A stretch of 64,000 nt of DNA, taken from contig CM060320.1 in NCBI GenBank assembly GCA_030674155.1, positions 27,229,012 through 27,293,011 of the forward strand. The letters are read 5' to 3'. The translations under genes and the position numbers were made by a program. Positions 36,616 through 48,239 of the stretch are shown piece after piece. The notes beneath the pieces were generated by a model. It saw only the letters and a program-made list of their open reading frames with translations, ran no database searches and had not been told where the DNA came from. The stretch's first letter is position 1; each line of letters starts with the position of its first letter. Origin of the DNA: Stramonita haemastoma. Its lineage: Eukaryota; Mollusca; Gastropoda; Neogastropoda; Muricidae.

Positions 36616-36947
36616 CCAAGGAACAAAATCAGATTAAAGTATTATAAAAGGAAAAAAAACAAACATGTAAAATAGGAAAATACAACTTCAGGGTTTCTTA
36701 GCTAAAAAGTGTCATTATTGATGTCTACCAGCTGCTTAATGTAAATGCTGAACTGAATCATTGCTATTGAGCACACTGTAAGCTTTTGGCTTATTGGTGC
36801 TTTCTTGTGTATGATATGCGAGTATGTATGACTTTAGAATGACATTTTGTTAAAGCTCGACTTGAAAGATTCTTACCTGCAATCGAGAATTGCTGTTTTT
36901 ATCAGCCGGATAGGTTGATCGGTAGTTTGACAAAGTATTTTGCTCTT

Positions 36948-39345
36948 GATTTTGCAAGGTTGTTTGGTCTTTGTTTTGGCAAAGGCTGCTTGGTCTTTGT
37001 TTTGGCAAGGTTGCTTGGTCTTTGTTTTGGCAAGGTTGCTTGGTTCTTGCTGCTTGGTTCTTGCTGCTTGGTCCTTGTTGGTTCTTGCTGCTTGGTTCTT
37101 GCTGCTTGGTTCTTGCTGCTTGGTTCTTGCTGCTTGATCCTTGGTTCTTGCTGCTTGGTTCTTGCTGCTTGGTCCTTGGTTCTTGGTCATTGGTTCTTGC
37201 TGATTGGTTTTTGCTGCTTGTTTCTTGGATCTTGTTGCTTAACTCTTGCTGCTTTGGCCTTGGTTCTTGTTGTTTGGTTCTTGAATCTTGTTGCTTGGTA
37301 CTTACTGCTTGGTTCTTGTTGCTTGGTTCTCGCTGCTTGGTTCTTGTTGCTAAGTCCTTGCTGCTTGGTCCTTGGTTCTTGCTGCTTGGTCCTCAGTTCT
37401 TTCTCCTTGGTTCTCACTGCTTGGTTTTTGCTGCTTGGTTCTTCAATCTTGTTGCTTGGTTCTTGCTGCTTGGTTCTTGCTGCTTGGTTCTTGTTGCTAG
37501 GTTCTTGCTGCTTGGTTCTTGCTGCTTGCTGCTTGGTCCTTGCTGTTTGGTTCTTGCTGTTTGGTCCTCAGTTTTTGCTGGTTGGCTCTTGCTGTTTGGT
37601 TCTTTCTGCTTGGATCTCCTTGCTTGGTTCATGCCGCTTGGTTCTTGTTGCTTGGTTTCTTGGTTCTTGCTGCTTGGTCCTTGTTGGTTCTTGCTGCTTG
37701 GTTCTTGCTGCTTGGTTCTTACTGCTCGATTCTTGTTGCCGAGTACTTATTGCTTAGCTCTTGTTTTGATGAGGTTGCTGGTTACTTCTTGATGCTTGGT
37801 ACTTGATACTACATATTGCTTGGTTGTTGATGCTACATATTGCTTGGTTGCTGATACTATGTACTTGTTGCTTGGTTGTTGATGCTGCACAGTGCTTGGT
37901 TCTTGATACTATGTACTTGTCGCTTGGTTGTTGATGCTGCATATTGCTTGGTTCTTGAGACTACAAACTTGTTGATTGGTTCTTGATACTACAAGCTTGT
38001 TGCTTGGTTATTGATGCTACAAGCTTGTTGCTTGGTTATTGATGCTACAAACTTGCTTGGTTATTGATGCTTGGTACTTGTTTTGGGAAGATTCTTTGTA
38101 ATTGTTGATTCCAGTTTTGGAAGGTCGCTTGGTATTTCTCACAGTTTTTGTTGCATGGTTTTTGTTGCTTGATACTTGTTGCTTGGTTCTTGATCGCTGG
38201 TTGTCGTTTCGGCAGGTCGTTTGGTACTTCTTTTGTGATTTTTGTTACGTGGTTCTTGTTTGTACTTGTTTTCTTGTTCATTGGTACTTGACTGATTCTT
38301 GTTCACTGGTACTTGTTGACTGATTCTTGTTCACTGGTACTTGTTGACTGATTCTTGTTCACTGGTACTTGTTGACTGATTCTTGTTCACTGGTATTGTT
38401 GACTGATTCTTGTTCACTGGTACTTGTTGACTGATTCTTGTTGACCGATTCTTGTTGACTGGTACTTGTTGACTGATTCTTGTTCACTGGTACTTGTTGA
38501 TGATTCTTGTTCACTGGTACTTGTTGACTAATTCTTGTTCACTGGTACTTGTTGACTGATTCTTGTTCACTGGTACTTGTTGACTGATTGTTCACTGGTA
38601 CTTGTTGACCGATTCTTGTTCATTGGTACTTGTTGACTGATTCTTGTTCATTGGTACTTGTTGACTGATTGTTCACTGGTACTTGTTGACCGATTCTTGT
38701 TCATTGGTACTTGTTGACCGATTCTTGTTCATTGGTACTTGTTGACCGATTCTTGTTCATTGGTACTTGTTGACCGATTCTTGTTCATTGGTACTTGTTG
38801 ACCGATTCTTGTTCATTGGTACTTGTTGACTGATTCTTGTTCATTGTACTTGTTGACTTGTTCATTGGTACTTGTTGACTGATTCTTGTTCATCGGTACT
38901 TGTCAACCGAATCTTGTTCATCAGTACTTGTTGACTGATTCTTGTTCATTGGTACTTGTTGACGTCCTGTTCATCGGTACTTGCTGATCGATTCTTGTTC
39001 ATTGGCACTTGTTGACTTCTTGTTTATCGGTACTTCTTGACTTCTTGTTCATCGGTACTTCTGGACTTCTTGTTCATTGGTACTTCTGACTTCTTGTTCA
39101 TCGGTACTTCTTGACTTCTTGTCATCGGTACTTCTTGACTTCTTGTTCATTGGTAGTTGTTGATTTCTTGTTCACTGGTACTTGACTGATTCTTGTTCAT
39201 CGGTACTTGTTGACTGATCATTGTTCATTGGTACTTGTTGACTTCTTGTTCATCGGTACTTGTTGACTGATCATTGGTCATTGGTACTTGTTGACTTATT
39301 GTTCATTGGTACTTGTTCATTGGTACTCGTTTTGCCTCTGTACCA
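36948..39345 (+). repeat. 2.4 kb minisatellite with 14-bp unit evolving into a 28-bp higher-order unit
   Basis: The left part (to about 37780) is built on TTGCTGCTTGGTTC (14 bp). The middle (37780-38090) has diverged variants with TTGATACTAC and TTGATGCTAC. The right part (38280-39345) is an array of a 28-bp unit, two diverged 14-mers: TTGTTGACTGATTC plus TTGTTCACTGGTAC. On the minus strand the 14-mer part is open in all three frames, giving a 14-residue peptide period (EPSSKNQAARTKQQ). The 28-mer array has a TGA in one frame of three. An acceptor-like TTTTCAG (about 39353, minus) and a strong donor (36879, minus) flank the array. Confidence 0.95.
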
Positions 39346-39353
39346 GTTGCCCT

Positions 39354-41340
39354 GAAAACAGAAGATATCAATCAGCAACACTGACAACACTGGCAATTTA
39401 AAATTAAACCAAACATCGAAATGGGTCTGAAATTATTTCAAAATACATCAAGATGGCTAGTATCGCTTAAAATTATATTTAAATATTGTTCACGATCTGC
39501 AAAGACAGAAAAGTTGCATTTAACTTTTCACTTTTTGCAAAAGACTTTCCAAAAAAGAAAAAAACATAGCTAAAGTTAATGCATGTGGCAAATCCACTTG
39601 ACAATGTATGTTTAAAAGAATTAGCACAGAGGTAGAGTCAGTGCATGTGGCAAATCCATTTGACAATGTATGTTTAAGCTGTTTCTTCATCTATCATGGT
39701 TTTTTTTCTTTTCTTTTCTTCTGCACTTTTATCAACACTTACAGGCGGCTAAGTTTAGCTTCCTACTCTTGTGGATTAAAAAATACTTATCTTCCAGCAA
39801 GGTCAGCTCTTTTCTACAGTTTTCATTCTTTGTGTAGACAAGGAAGCAAAAGACGAATTATGAGTCTTTCTTCTCCACTGTCATCAAACCTTCAGACAGC
39901 GACTATTGTCCGTCGTAAGAGGAAAAATGCGTAGCATGGCTTTTAAGCGCCTAAAAAATCAGACCCAGTGCATCTGATTTTGGTGTAGGAGAGAATTATT
40001 CTTTTAAGTGTTTGTGGGAAAAAAGGCATGCGAATTGACCAAGAAAGCAAAAAATAGACAAGGAGGTAATAGGAAGAACAAGGCAGAAACAAAAAGAGGG
40101 ATAGAAAAGAGGGAATTCCTCACACAGAACTTCCTGAAGGTGGAGATGCTATTCATACTTTTGCCCCCCCCCCCCCCCCCCCCATTTCATGGGGGAAATT
40201 CTGAGTCTGAAAAGATCCTAAATTTTTGGTCAATATTTGGTTCAGGAGCACTGAAAAGTTTTCCAGCACAACCATCTTCAAAAAAAAATAAAATGAACTT
40301 ACGTACCCAAGGTCTTGACGCATGTGGCAGCCACAATATTGGATATACAAAACCAGAGAACTTTTAGATGGACCACATGACGACTTTAATTACTCAAGTC
40401 AGGGCTTCTGAGGAATCGGGGCCAGAGGGAGAGACCCAGAAGGTCCAGAATGTGCTTAATGTGTTTGGGGGTCCACTGTTTCCCTTCCCTCAGGAGCACT
40501 GGGTGCAGGGATTCTCAGGCTGTGCCTGTTCAGGACATCAATACCCATGTCTGAGGCCAAGGCTGGCCGCCCCCTTTGCGATCAGTGGGGAAAGTAACGG
40601 CTGTCGACGGAGTTTTCAAAATCGGTGGTCAATACACTCACGCAGAACTTCAGGAACACATGTGGATTCGAGCTCTGGGAATGTGGAAAGTAACTTGGGC
40701 TGTGTGCACACACATGTTCTTTTATCGACATGTCTGAAAAGTGTGCAAGGCCACAGTCATGAAGCCGGAGGCTCATCATGCCTACCTATTCATTCTGCTC
40801 TATGTCGGAAAGCAGATATATATCCACGAAAGCCACAATTCCCACTGCTCTCATTACATCTGGTTCCCTGAAGCGATTCAGAGGTGGGAGGTCTTATAGA
40901 CACCACTCTGATATGGAAGCCCCCAAACATTATTTTCGCAAAATCTCGATACAGAAGTTCCAGATCGTTTCTCATCAGACAAGCAGCTCCAAGGCGGAGG
41001 GATCTGATAACATGCGTCCATGTCCTGATCCCAGAGAAATGATGCCCAGCTCTGCACTAGTGTTGCCCTTCAGGGTTTTGTGGCAGCACTGCCCGCATCT
41101 CTCTCTAGTCCTGCAGCAGAAAGGCCTGGCCCTGTACTGACCCGTCTATACCTCAATACGGTTGCTCCATATCAATTTCTCATGAGCTTTGCTGCTCTAA
41201 CCCAACAGGATCTAAAAACAGACATCCCGGTCTTTGATCCCAGAGCAAAGATGCCAGGCCCTGCACTGGCTTTGCCCTTCAGGGTTTTTTTTTAAAGCAC
41301 TTCTGTAATCTCCCGTTCTGACCCCTTAATCCCCATCAGC
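39354..41340. other. Repeat-derived DNA, no gene recognised
   Basis: Includes a short 61-bp-period duplication (39573-39676, GCATGTGGCAAATCCA twice), repeat F (40035-40165), a C homopolymer (40164-40182) and GC-richer DNA at 40370-41300. That last part has open frames on both strands but nothing I can name; a decayed mobile element is plausible. A partial duplicate of 41022-41085 is at 41236-41300. Confidence 0.4.
40035..40165 (+). repeat. Interspersed repeat F, copy 1
   Basis: GACAAGGAGGTAATAGGAAG, AACAAAAAGAGGGATAGAAA, GGGAATTCCTCACACAG and GAAGGTGGAGATGCTATTC match the reverse strand of 51110-51260. Confidence 0.75.
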
Positions 41341-43199
41341 CTAACTTAAGTCAAGTCGAGTCATAGTGGTCTCGGACACAAGTCCAGTGGTCATGTAATC
41401 CAATATCGTGGCGCTGGCGTCTCCAGTCTCTCTGGTGAGAAGGTTCATGATTACCAGCAACCACCTGTAGACAAATACCAGACACAGGTTTTTAACACAT
41501 ACACCAGATAAATTTATTCATAACTTGATTTTGTTCTTTTGTTTTGCTTTGTTTTGGTTCCTCAGCTAGAGCTCTAAGGTTCACCAATGGGAGATTTTGT
41601 GTATGTGAATGCTTTTTTCACTTTTTAAAATTTATCTTTAATTAAATAAAAAATTTATACCACTTTGTGTCACAGATTTCTTCGCATGAAATTTGGCTGC
41701 TCCTCCCCAGGGAGTGGCGTCACCACAAGTGCAGCGCCTACCCATTATTTTATTTTTATTTTTTTATATACAACCCCCGAGCCACCCTGGGGACTTCAAC
41801 TCCCTGATTGTCCTCAGGGATGGTGACTAAACACGACACACCTGTGTGCATGCTGAGTTTTTTTAAAAATTTTGTCATCCGCTCCTACTGGCACACAATG
41901 GCCTGTTTCTTCCGAAAGACAGAACAGGGTTTTATGTGTGCGCAAGATGTTCTACATGCATTCGCACATGGGGCCTTGGTTTACAGTCTCATCCGAATGA
42001 CTGACATTCAGTTCGATTTTTTTCCGTCAAACTGGGAAGAAAGGGCGAGGCTGGGAATCGAACCCAGAACCCCACAGTTTCACTTGTTGGCAGGTGAACG
42101 TCTTAACCATCCTGCCACCTTCCTTCACTTTCAAATTAAGGTAGTTGCATTCCCACTTCGGGGATAATGTCTAAACATGACATAAGTGTGCATGCTTTTA
42201 TAAGATTTTGTCATCTGTCATAAGTAAGCAAAGGCCTACTTTTGCAAAATGCTGAGCAGGTTTTAATGTGTGTGCAATATGTTCTGCATGCATTCTCATC
42301 CGGAACCTTGTTTATAATAGGCCTATCAAATCAAAACGACTTTCGGGGAACAGAGTGGGCACTGATATCAACCCCAGAGCGACGGCCACCTCAAACTGGT
42401 GCCTCAGCGGAGGCTTGAACCCAGGCCTCCAGACTTGTGAGCTCAATGGTCTAACCACTATGGCTATTTTCCTCAGCTACAGCTTTGAGGTTCACCAATA
42501 GTGAGATTTTTTTGTGTTTACGGCAGTTTTCACCCACTAAGTGTTAGTCGCATTCTGACTTTGAGGAACATGTCTCAACACTACACTGGTGTGCATGCGG
42601 GTATTTTTGTTGTTGAAGTTTTGCCATTCATTCCTTTTTCTTTCTTTAAATTCTCTTCACTCACAGTGATATTAGACCAAAAGAGGCGTAACAGGTTTTC
42701 ACACGAGTGCAAGATGTTCTGTGTGCATTTGTACCCAGGACTTCAGTTTCATCTGAAGGATTTTATGGGGAGTTAGGTTAGTACTGATTTTAACCCCAGG
42801 GGCAAAATCCCCTCTAACAGATGCCTTAGTGGTGGCTGCAACTTAGACCGTCAGATCATGAGTGAAACTAACCACCTGGCAATCCCATCCCCCATATACA
42901 TGTGTAAATGATTTCATGTTTGTGTCTGTCTACCACATAAAGTGTACAGTATTTTCAAACATTTATTTACTTTAACTTAGCTTTTCCACATGTTTCACCA
43001 GGCAAGGAATGAAAATAGTTGCCACTCAATTTAGATATATGTAAAAGGAAACTATTTGGTTGAGAGAGCCATGATGCATTTAATCTACAGAAAAAACTCA
43101 CCAATTTTTTTACATGTGAAACTGTAGAACTGTGATGAAGGAGTGGGCTGTGTCTTCTCGTCTTCTGTCATGTCCGCCAGAGTGGTCGCTTTGTGCCAT
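41341..43199 (-). CDS. Possible 69-aa protein of unknown function, two coding exons
   Basis: Exon 43214-43114 has a start codon at 43199 in a strong context (GCCAACATGG) and reads MAQSDHSGGHDRRREDTAHS, then FITVLQFH. It ends in phase 2 and joins exon 41464-41341, which reads WLLVIMNLLTRETGDASATI, then LDYMTTGLVSETTMTRLDLS and TAG. Acceptors are TTCTAG and CTACAG; the donor is GTAAAA. A possible non-coding first exon ends at a consensus GTAAGT donor at 46136. The middle (about residues 21-38) is hydrophobic enough for one membrane helix. I do not recognise the family. Support is the in-phase splice, the Kozak-like context and the existence of a homologous exon copy at 44925-45035. Confidence 0.45.
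41555..41622 (-). repeat. Partial solo tail-2 repeat, antisense
   Basis: CTCAGCTAGAGCTCTAAGG, TTCACCAATGGGAGATTTTG. Lies in the intron upstream of the 41.4 kb exon. Confidence 0.65.
41815..42118 (-). mobile_element. SINE-A-like copy with a different tRNA-like head, antisense
   Basis: Body as in SINE-A (GCACACAATGGCCTG, TACAGTCTCATCCGAATG). The head reads GGGAATCGAACCCAGAACC and GTTAAGACG-type sequence in reverse, as in the 51.47 kb copy. The 3' part runs into the GTGTTTAGTCACC tail-2 leader. Confidence 0.75.
42125..42468 (-). mobile_element. SINE-A2 copy (tail 2), antisense
   Basis: Tail-2 start in reverse (AAGGTAGTTGCATTCCCACT), ATGTCTAAACATGACATAAG, then body and head (GGCTTGAACCCAGGCC). 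Confidence 0.75.
42468..42892 (-). mobile_element. SINE-A2 copy (tail 2), antisense
   Basis: CTCAGCTACAGCTTTGAGG and TTCACCAATAGTGAGATTT (tail 2) run through TCGCATTCTGACTTTGAGG into the A body and a diverged head. Confidence 0.75.
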
Positions 43200-43439
43200 G
43201 TTGGCCTGGGAAACCTAGAACAAAATACACAGGTTCTTAAATTTGTGTTTTGTCATGGTTAAAGCAGATGATATATTCTGGCTAACTAGAAGAAAAGAAG
43301 AAAGAAAAAAGAAGAAGAAGAAAGGACGACGACGATGATAAAAATAAAAAAAGGAGAAGACAAAAAGGAGGAGGAGAGAAGAATGATAATGTTCACTTAT
43401 CTTTCACTACATTATTGGACTGTTTTTGCTATAGCACTT

Positions 43440-43765
43440 TAAGTCAAAAGATCTCTGCATGAAATTCGAGCACACAAGAGCAGCGCCACCCATTTTTAAT
43501 TTTCTTGCCTGTATGCGATTGTTTTCCTGTAAGACTGGCTTTCTTCTACAGACTTTTCACCAGGGATCAACTCTTGTCGCCGTGGGTTCTTTTATGTGTG
43601 CTGAATGCATGTTGCACACAGGACCTCTGTTTAAACATCTCGTCTGGAGAACTATCTCACTGACTACCACTCAAGGTGCTGTGGATGGAAAAAAAGTTTG
43701 ACACAACTGGGAATGGATTCGGACTTCTCGCTTTCTGGGCAGGTGTGTTACATCTAGACCACTGA
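43440..43765 (-). mobile_element. SINE-C copy, antisense
   Basis: Carries TTTTATGTGTGCTGAATGC, CATCTCGTCTGGAGAAC and a head with CTAGACCACTGATC in reverse; same layout as 1495-1920. Lies 5' of the 43.2 kb exon. Confidence 0.7.
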
Positions 43766-43837
43766 TCTACTCTGTAGCAATACAAATCTATACCATCTTT
43801 TCTTTATGCTGACCTTAAACAAACATAAGGTTATTTT

Positions 43838-43935
43838 CATTCATCAGCAAGAGCTCTGAAGATCACTCGATGCAAAATTTTGGTATATGCAACCATTTTC
43901 ACCCACCATTACAGTTTTGATGATGATTCTATAGG
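43838..43935 (-). repeat. Solo tail-2 repeat, antisense
   Basis: ATCAGCAAGAGCTCTGAAG ... TATGCAACCATTTTCACCCA. Confidence 0.65.
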
Positions 43936-44009
43936 ATCGCAAGACAGGAAAGTAAGCCTACCGTATGTCATGAGATGGTTTTCTTTAATAAACGCTTTTT
44001 TGTTGGTGT

Positions 44010-44392
44010 TCTTCAGTTACAGCTCCGAGGTTCACAGATGGTTAGATTTTGTGTATGCAGCCGGTTTTTACCCATCATGATGGAATTCTGACTTTGGGAT
44101 ATTGTCGAAACTTAAACACCACTGGCATGCATTTTTTAAAAAAAATTTTGTCACCTATTCCTACCGTCACACAATGACCTACACTTTCAAAAGAGGAACA
44201 GGTTTTAATGTGCTCGTAAAAAGTTCTGCCTGTGTTTCCCACACTGGTCCTTGGTTTACAGTCTCATCTGAAGGACTTTTGGTGAAGTGGAGTCAGTACT
44301 GATGTTACCTCCAGGAAACAATACCCTCGAAATGGGTGCCTTGGGGGTGGTTCAATCCTGAGCCATCAGAGTGCAAGTGCAATGCTCTATCT
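44010..44392 (-). mobile_element. SINE-A2 copy (tail 2), antisense
   Basis: Tail 2 (TTCAGTTACAGCTCCGAGG, GGAATTCTGACTTTGGGATA) is continuous with the A body (CACACAATGACCTACACTTT) and head; a C homopolymer follows at 44396-44418. Confidence 0.8.
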
Positions 44393-44924
44393 CCTCCCCC
44401 CCCCCCCCCCCCCCCCCCACGACTATAATTCACATTCCTTTTTTTTTTAAATTTCCAATCGTCCCTTTACAGATATGGAAGTGCTTTTTTAAAAGAAAAA
44501 ATATCAAGGAATAAAATTCATAACTGAACATATAAAATATGCACCAGGTAACTAGATTTAGATATTTGAAAACATACTACAGTACAATACAGAACATACT
44601 TTCTGTAAACTTACACATCTATTTCAAATTCTTTGAATAATGGTCTATATGCTTTTTCTGATAATAATCATTTTAACAACATTGAGCAGACCCATACAGA
44701 AAGACATACATAAAAAGCTAAACTGTTGATAAAGTTTGAAATGTCTTTTAAAAAAATAATTAAAAAAAAGCATTGAGCAGAGTCTCATTCATTAAAGAGG
44801 AGGGTTTTCTAAATTCTATACTTCAAAGTGTTTAGCTCAATATTTTGGTAAAACATTTTTTATGAGGGGCCCTATTCATTAATGATTTAAGTTCAATGTC
44901 GAGAACATTCTGATTCTCACTCAC

Positions 44925-45035
44925 CAACTATGAGGCTGAAGAAGGCTCATGATGAACGCTAGTCAGGGATTCCCCCATCTTCTGTCATGCTCATCAGGGT
45001 GGTAGATTTGTTCCAGTTGGACCCAGTTGACAAAC
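44925..45035 (-). pseudogene. Decayed copy of the 43.2 kb exon
   Basis: Aligned codon for codon with the exon at 43214-43114 (HDRRREDTAHSFITVLQFHM), this copy reads HDRRWGNP, stop, LAFIMSLLQPHSW. The start codon position is CTG and an in-frame TGA is present. The acceptor (TTTTCTAG) and a consensus donor (GTGAGT) survive, so it may still be spliced as an untranslated exon. Confidence 0.55.
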
Positions 45036-45837
45036 CTAGAAAAAATACAATCAAGAGTGTCTTAATTGTCACATTTTTTGTGATGTATAAAAATATTATT
45101 TACTTGTTCCTATTGATTTTCTGTTAGCAGGTTTTCTTATCATGCAAGACATGGCTGCATTTGATTTACAACTAACAGCGCTGGTAATACATGTTTAGTA
45201 GAATTTGTACTGGTTTCAGAACTGTAGGTAAAATTAACATAGCACTGGCTATCCCTAAAATAAATCATTTAAATGTCAGCTCAGTGTGATTTTACTGCAC
45301 TATCTTCGAGCAAGCCAGAGAGCGAAAACAAAAGAGGGGGGGGGGGGTAGTGATGGAAGTCAAAATACACAAGTTACCCTCTACCCCCACCCCACCCCTT
45401 ACTCTCTCTAAAAAATAAACAAAAAAATGGAAAGCACTTAATCATAGTGAAGAATAAATTATCTAATGAGAATAATAAGAATAAAGTCTACCAGAATAAC
45501 ATAAGCAAGCTCAAGTGAGGTGACAAGCTTTATCAGGCTGGGCAAGGTACTGTAAAAGAAGTTCTATATCCTAGTGCTACAACAGGTTTAAAAGTATACA
45601 GTTCTACATTTGGAAAAAGCTAAGGGCCTATTGCTTACATTATAAAACGTAGCAGTGTCCAAATGGTTTCAAGTCAAAAGAAAACTAAAGATCATTATAC
45701 TGAAAATCCATAAAGTTGGTGAGTCTAACTTCTTAACTTTTTCACAGTCTGGGTATAACAAATTATGGATATTTTCAAAACTTTAATCAATACTTAAAAC
45801 TTTAATCAATACTTAAAAAAAAAATTAAAGCATCGAG

Positions 45838-46070
45838 CCTGGTTACCCTTGTAGATGGGTACTGGGCGACTATTTGCAGGCCTTGGCTTCAGTATACTGT
45901 ATACTCCCCCAGTTCCCCAGCTGCAAATGGGTACCTGCCCTCTTAGGGTCATGTCAGGGAAGGTAAAGCAACGAGGGAGAGTAGATGTGCGCCGCCCTCA
46001 ATATGCTGGCCCCTTGAGATGCTTAAGTCTCCGACATCTCGCTCCCCTACGACCACAAGACACCTTTACC
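45838..46070 (+). mobile_element. SINE-B copy
   Basis: TTCCCCAGCTGCAAATGGGT, GGAAGGTAAAGCAACGAGG, ATCTCGCTCCCCTACGACC. 5' truncated. Confidence 0.85.
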
Positions 46071-48239
46071 TTCTTTTTTGTTTTTAATGGCCTTTAACTT
46101 TTACTGATCCACCTTAAATTATTTGAAATACTTACATTTTCCTCTTATAACACCAAGCATTCGTTGCATTTTCTTTTTCTTTCGTACAACGTCCAGCAGT
46201 CGAAGCTGTTTGCAGTGCCGCAATTTGCAGTGTGAAATGGACCGGTTGAAAGCAAATCAACTCACTTGTAGCCTAGGGAGTGAAGCGATTTTCACGTGCT
46301 AGGCCTACGTAATATTTGGCTATGGCTACACTTCACCTTTAGGCTTAGCTTCCAGGTCAATCAGTATCGCGCACTTGAGCCAGTCAGAAAATATAATGTG
46401 ATTTTTCACAGATTTCTTTTTAAGAGTGGAAAAATGCACCGCGTTCTTGTATTGGGGGATTGATCACATAGAGTAATACCAGGTACTTACGAGAAAGTCG
46501 GAAAATGATCATCAAAGTTTAATAAGGATTGCTTGTATTCCCTCAGTATTAATTTAATTGTGACATGGACTGATAGAGAAATGATTTATACCCTGACTGA
46601 AACGGTATATAATACAAAACAAGACAAGATAGCACAATGCAGTACTACAGCTGAAATATCTATTTAATGTTTCCTTCCCTGGTTCTAAACGACTGAAAAG
46701 AATCCATGATCACTTGGTAGCTGGTGAAACTGACCACAATACTGTATGGATATATTACCATCAGTTCGCAAGATTCTGAAATGAATGACAAGGGAAATAA
46801 AACATGAAGCTGAAAATGGGAGTTTGCGGTGTTTTTTGTTGTTTTGTTGTTGTTGTTTTGTTGTGGGTTTTTTGTGGGTTTTTTTGGGAGGGTTGTTTTG
46901 TTGTTGTTGCTGTTTTGTTTGGTTGCCCCCCCCCCCTTTTTTTTTTCAAGGACTAAAGAAATGCATTACAGCATGTACAATATTTCATACACACTTTACC
47001 ATACACCCTATGCAATCCATCCAGCTTGATGCTTCACCAACTGCATAATCCCGGGCAATGTGCAAAGAAGCCTTAGCTGAATGCATTATATTCAGTTTAT
47101 ATTGTATCCAATAAATGCTGCCATGAATTGCTGATCTTTGATAAGTATAATTTGATTTTCAGACTTTTTGCATGCTGACCTACTTAAGTGGGGGATGGGA
47201 TAGTCTAGTGGTCAGAACATTGCGCTCGCAATTTGACGACCCGGGTTCGATTCCCGTTCGAGGGGATTTTTCCCCTGGAGTTAACATCAGTGCTGACTCC
47301 ACTCTCCCCAAAAGTCTGTCGGATGAGACTATAAACCGAGGCCCCGTGTGCGAACACACGCAGAACATCTTGCGCACACGTCAAATCCTGTTCCGTTTTT
47401 CGTAAGAGTAGGCCATTGTGTGCCGGTGGGAACAGATGACAAGATTTACAAAACTGCAAACACACGAGGACTTGATGTATATATAAAAAAAAAAAGCACA
47501 TGAGGGCTTATTCCATTATCTTCGATATAAAAGAATAATAAAAAGAAATAAATGTATAAATAAAGGTGAGCTAAGCATTGGCAGGTTTGTCTTTGGAATT
47601 TTGTAGAGATCCCCCCCCCCCCCCCCCCCCCCCTATCCACAGAAATTAATTAGCATTACTGAAAAATACCCAGACCTTAACTGCAGCACCATCACACTTA
47701 GGAACACATTAGGCCTACCCTAAAGACTCTGCCATTCTGCCTGAAAGGAGTGGGTACCAACTGGGTAAATGAGATATTCCAGTGAGAAGAAGATCTACAG
47801 GCCTTTGAAAATGGGAATGAACAATTGTGGCAAGCCCAGAAAGTGAGAAAAGGTTCAGAATTGGCTTACGGCAAAGTGTTTTGCTGTCAGTTTTGCATTA
47901 AAAAAATATATTAAGTTCTTTTTTCGTTGGTGGACGGGTTTTATTTTGGTGTTTTGTTTTTGTCTGGTTTTGTTTGGTTTTTGTTTTATCTACTCCTCAG
48001 CTTCCCTCAACCTGTGTCAAAAGTTTTATGAAAATTACGTTGTTATCACAATTCGTGATTGTGTCTGTCAATAGTTGTTTTCATGGCTGAAAATATTACT
48101 GCAGCTTCTGACACTTAATTAAAATGCGCTTTTTTTTCTTTAAAAAAAAAAAAATTCATAAACGGACAATGCTCAAACAGTTCGATGCATACGTCTAGGG
48201 GAGATCAATCTGCATCTCATTCCCTTGGCGACAGACAGA
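46071..48239. other. Intergenic region with candidate promoter DNA and one SINE
   Basis: The possible untranslated first exon of the 69-aa gene ends at 46136 on the minus strand, with an E-box CACGTG at 46293-46298 upstream. T/G-rich low-complexity DNA at 46820-46940 and a full-length SINE-A at 47190-47545 follow. The final part is the 5' flank of DPY30. Confidence 0.45.
47190..47545 (+). mobile_element. SINE-A copy, full length (best reference copy)
   Basis: A-box TAGTCTAGTGG at 47201-47211 and a perfect B-box GGTTCGATTCC at 47244-47254 form the tRNA-related RNA polymerase III promoter. Then come the body (TTAACATCAGTGCTGACTCC; GATGAGACTATAAACCGAGG), the conserved GTGTGCCGGTGGGAACAGAT, tail 1 and an AAAGAATAATAAA end. 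Confidence 0.95.

Noticed and set aside
36915..37757. 280-codon Leu/Ala/Trp-rich frame on the plus strand
   Set aside because: It is the translation of the 14-bp minisatellite, which is open in every frame on this strand; no non-repetitive coding flanks it.
38280..39345. Possible repeat-spacer array at 28-bp period
   Set aside because: No unique spacers; both 14-bp halves are repeated and related, so it is a higher-order minisatellite.
40368..40871. 167-codon open frame
   Set aside because: No recognisable motif, open frames on both strands and duplicated segments nearby; more likely decayed repeat DNA than a gene.
47195..47262. tRNA gene with good A and B boxes
   Set aside because: No convincing acceptor-stem pairing, and the same head is followed by the same SINE body in many copies; it is a SINE promoter, not a tRNA gene.
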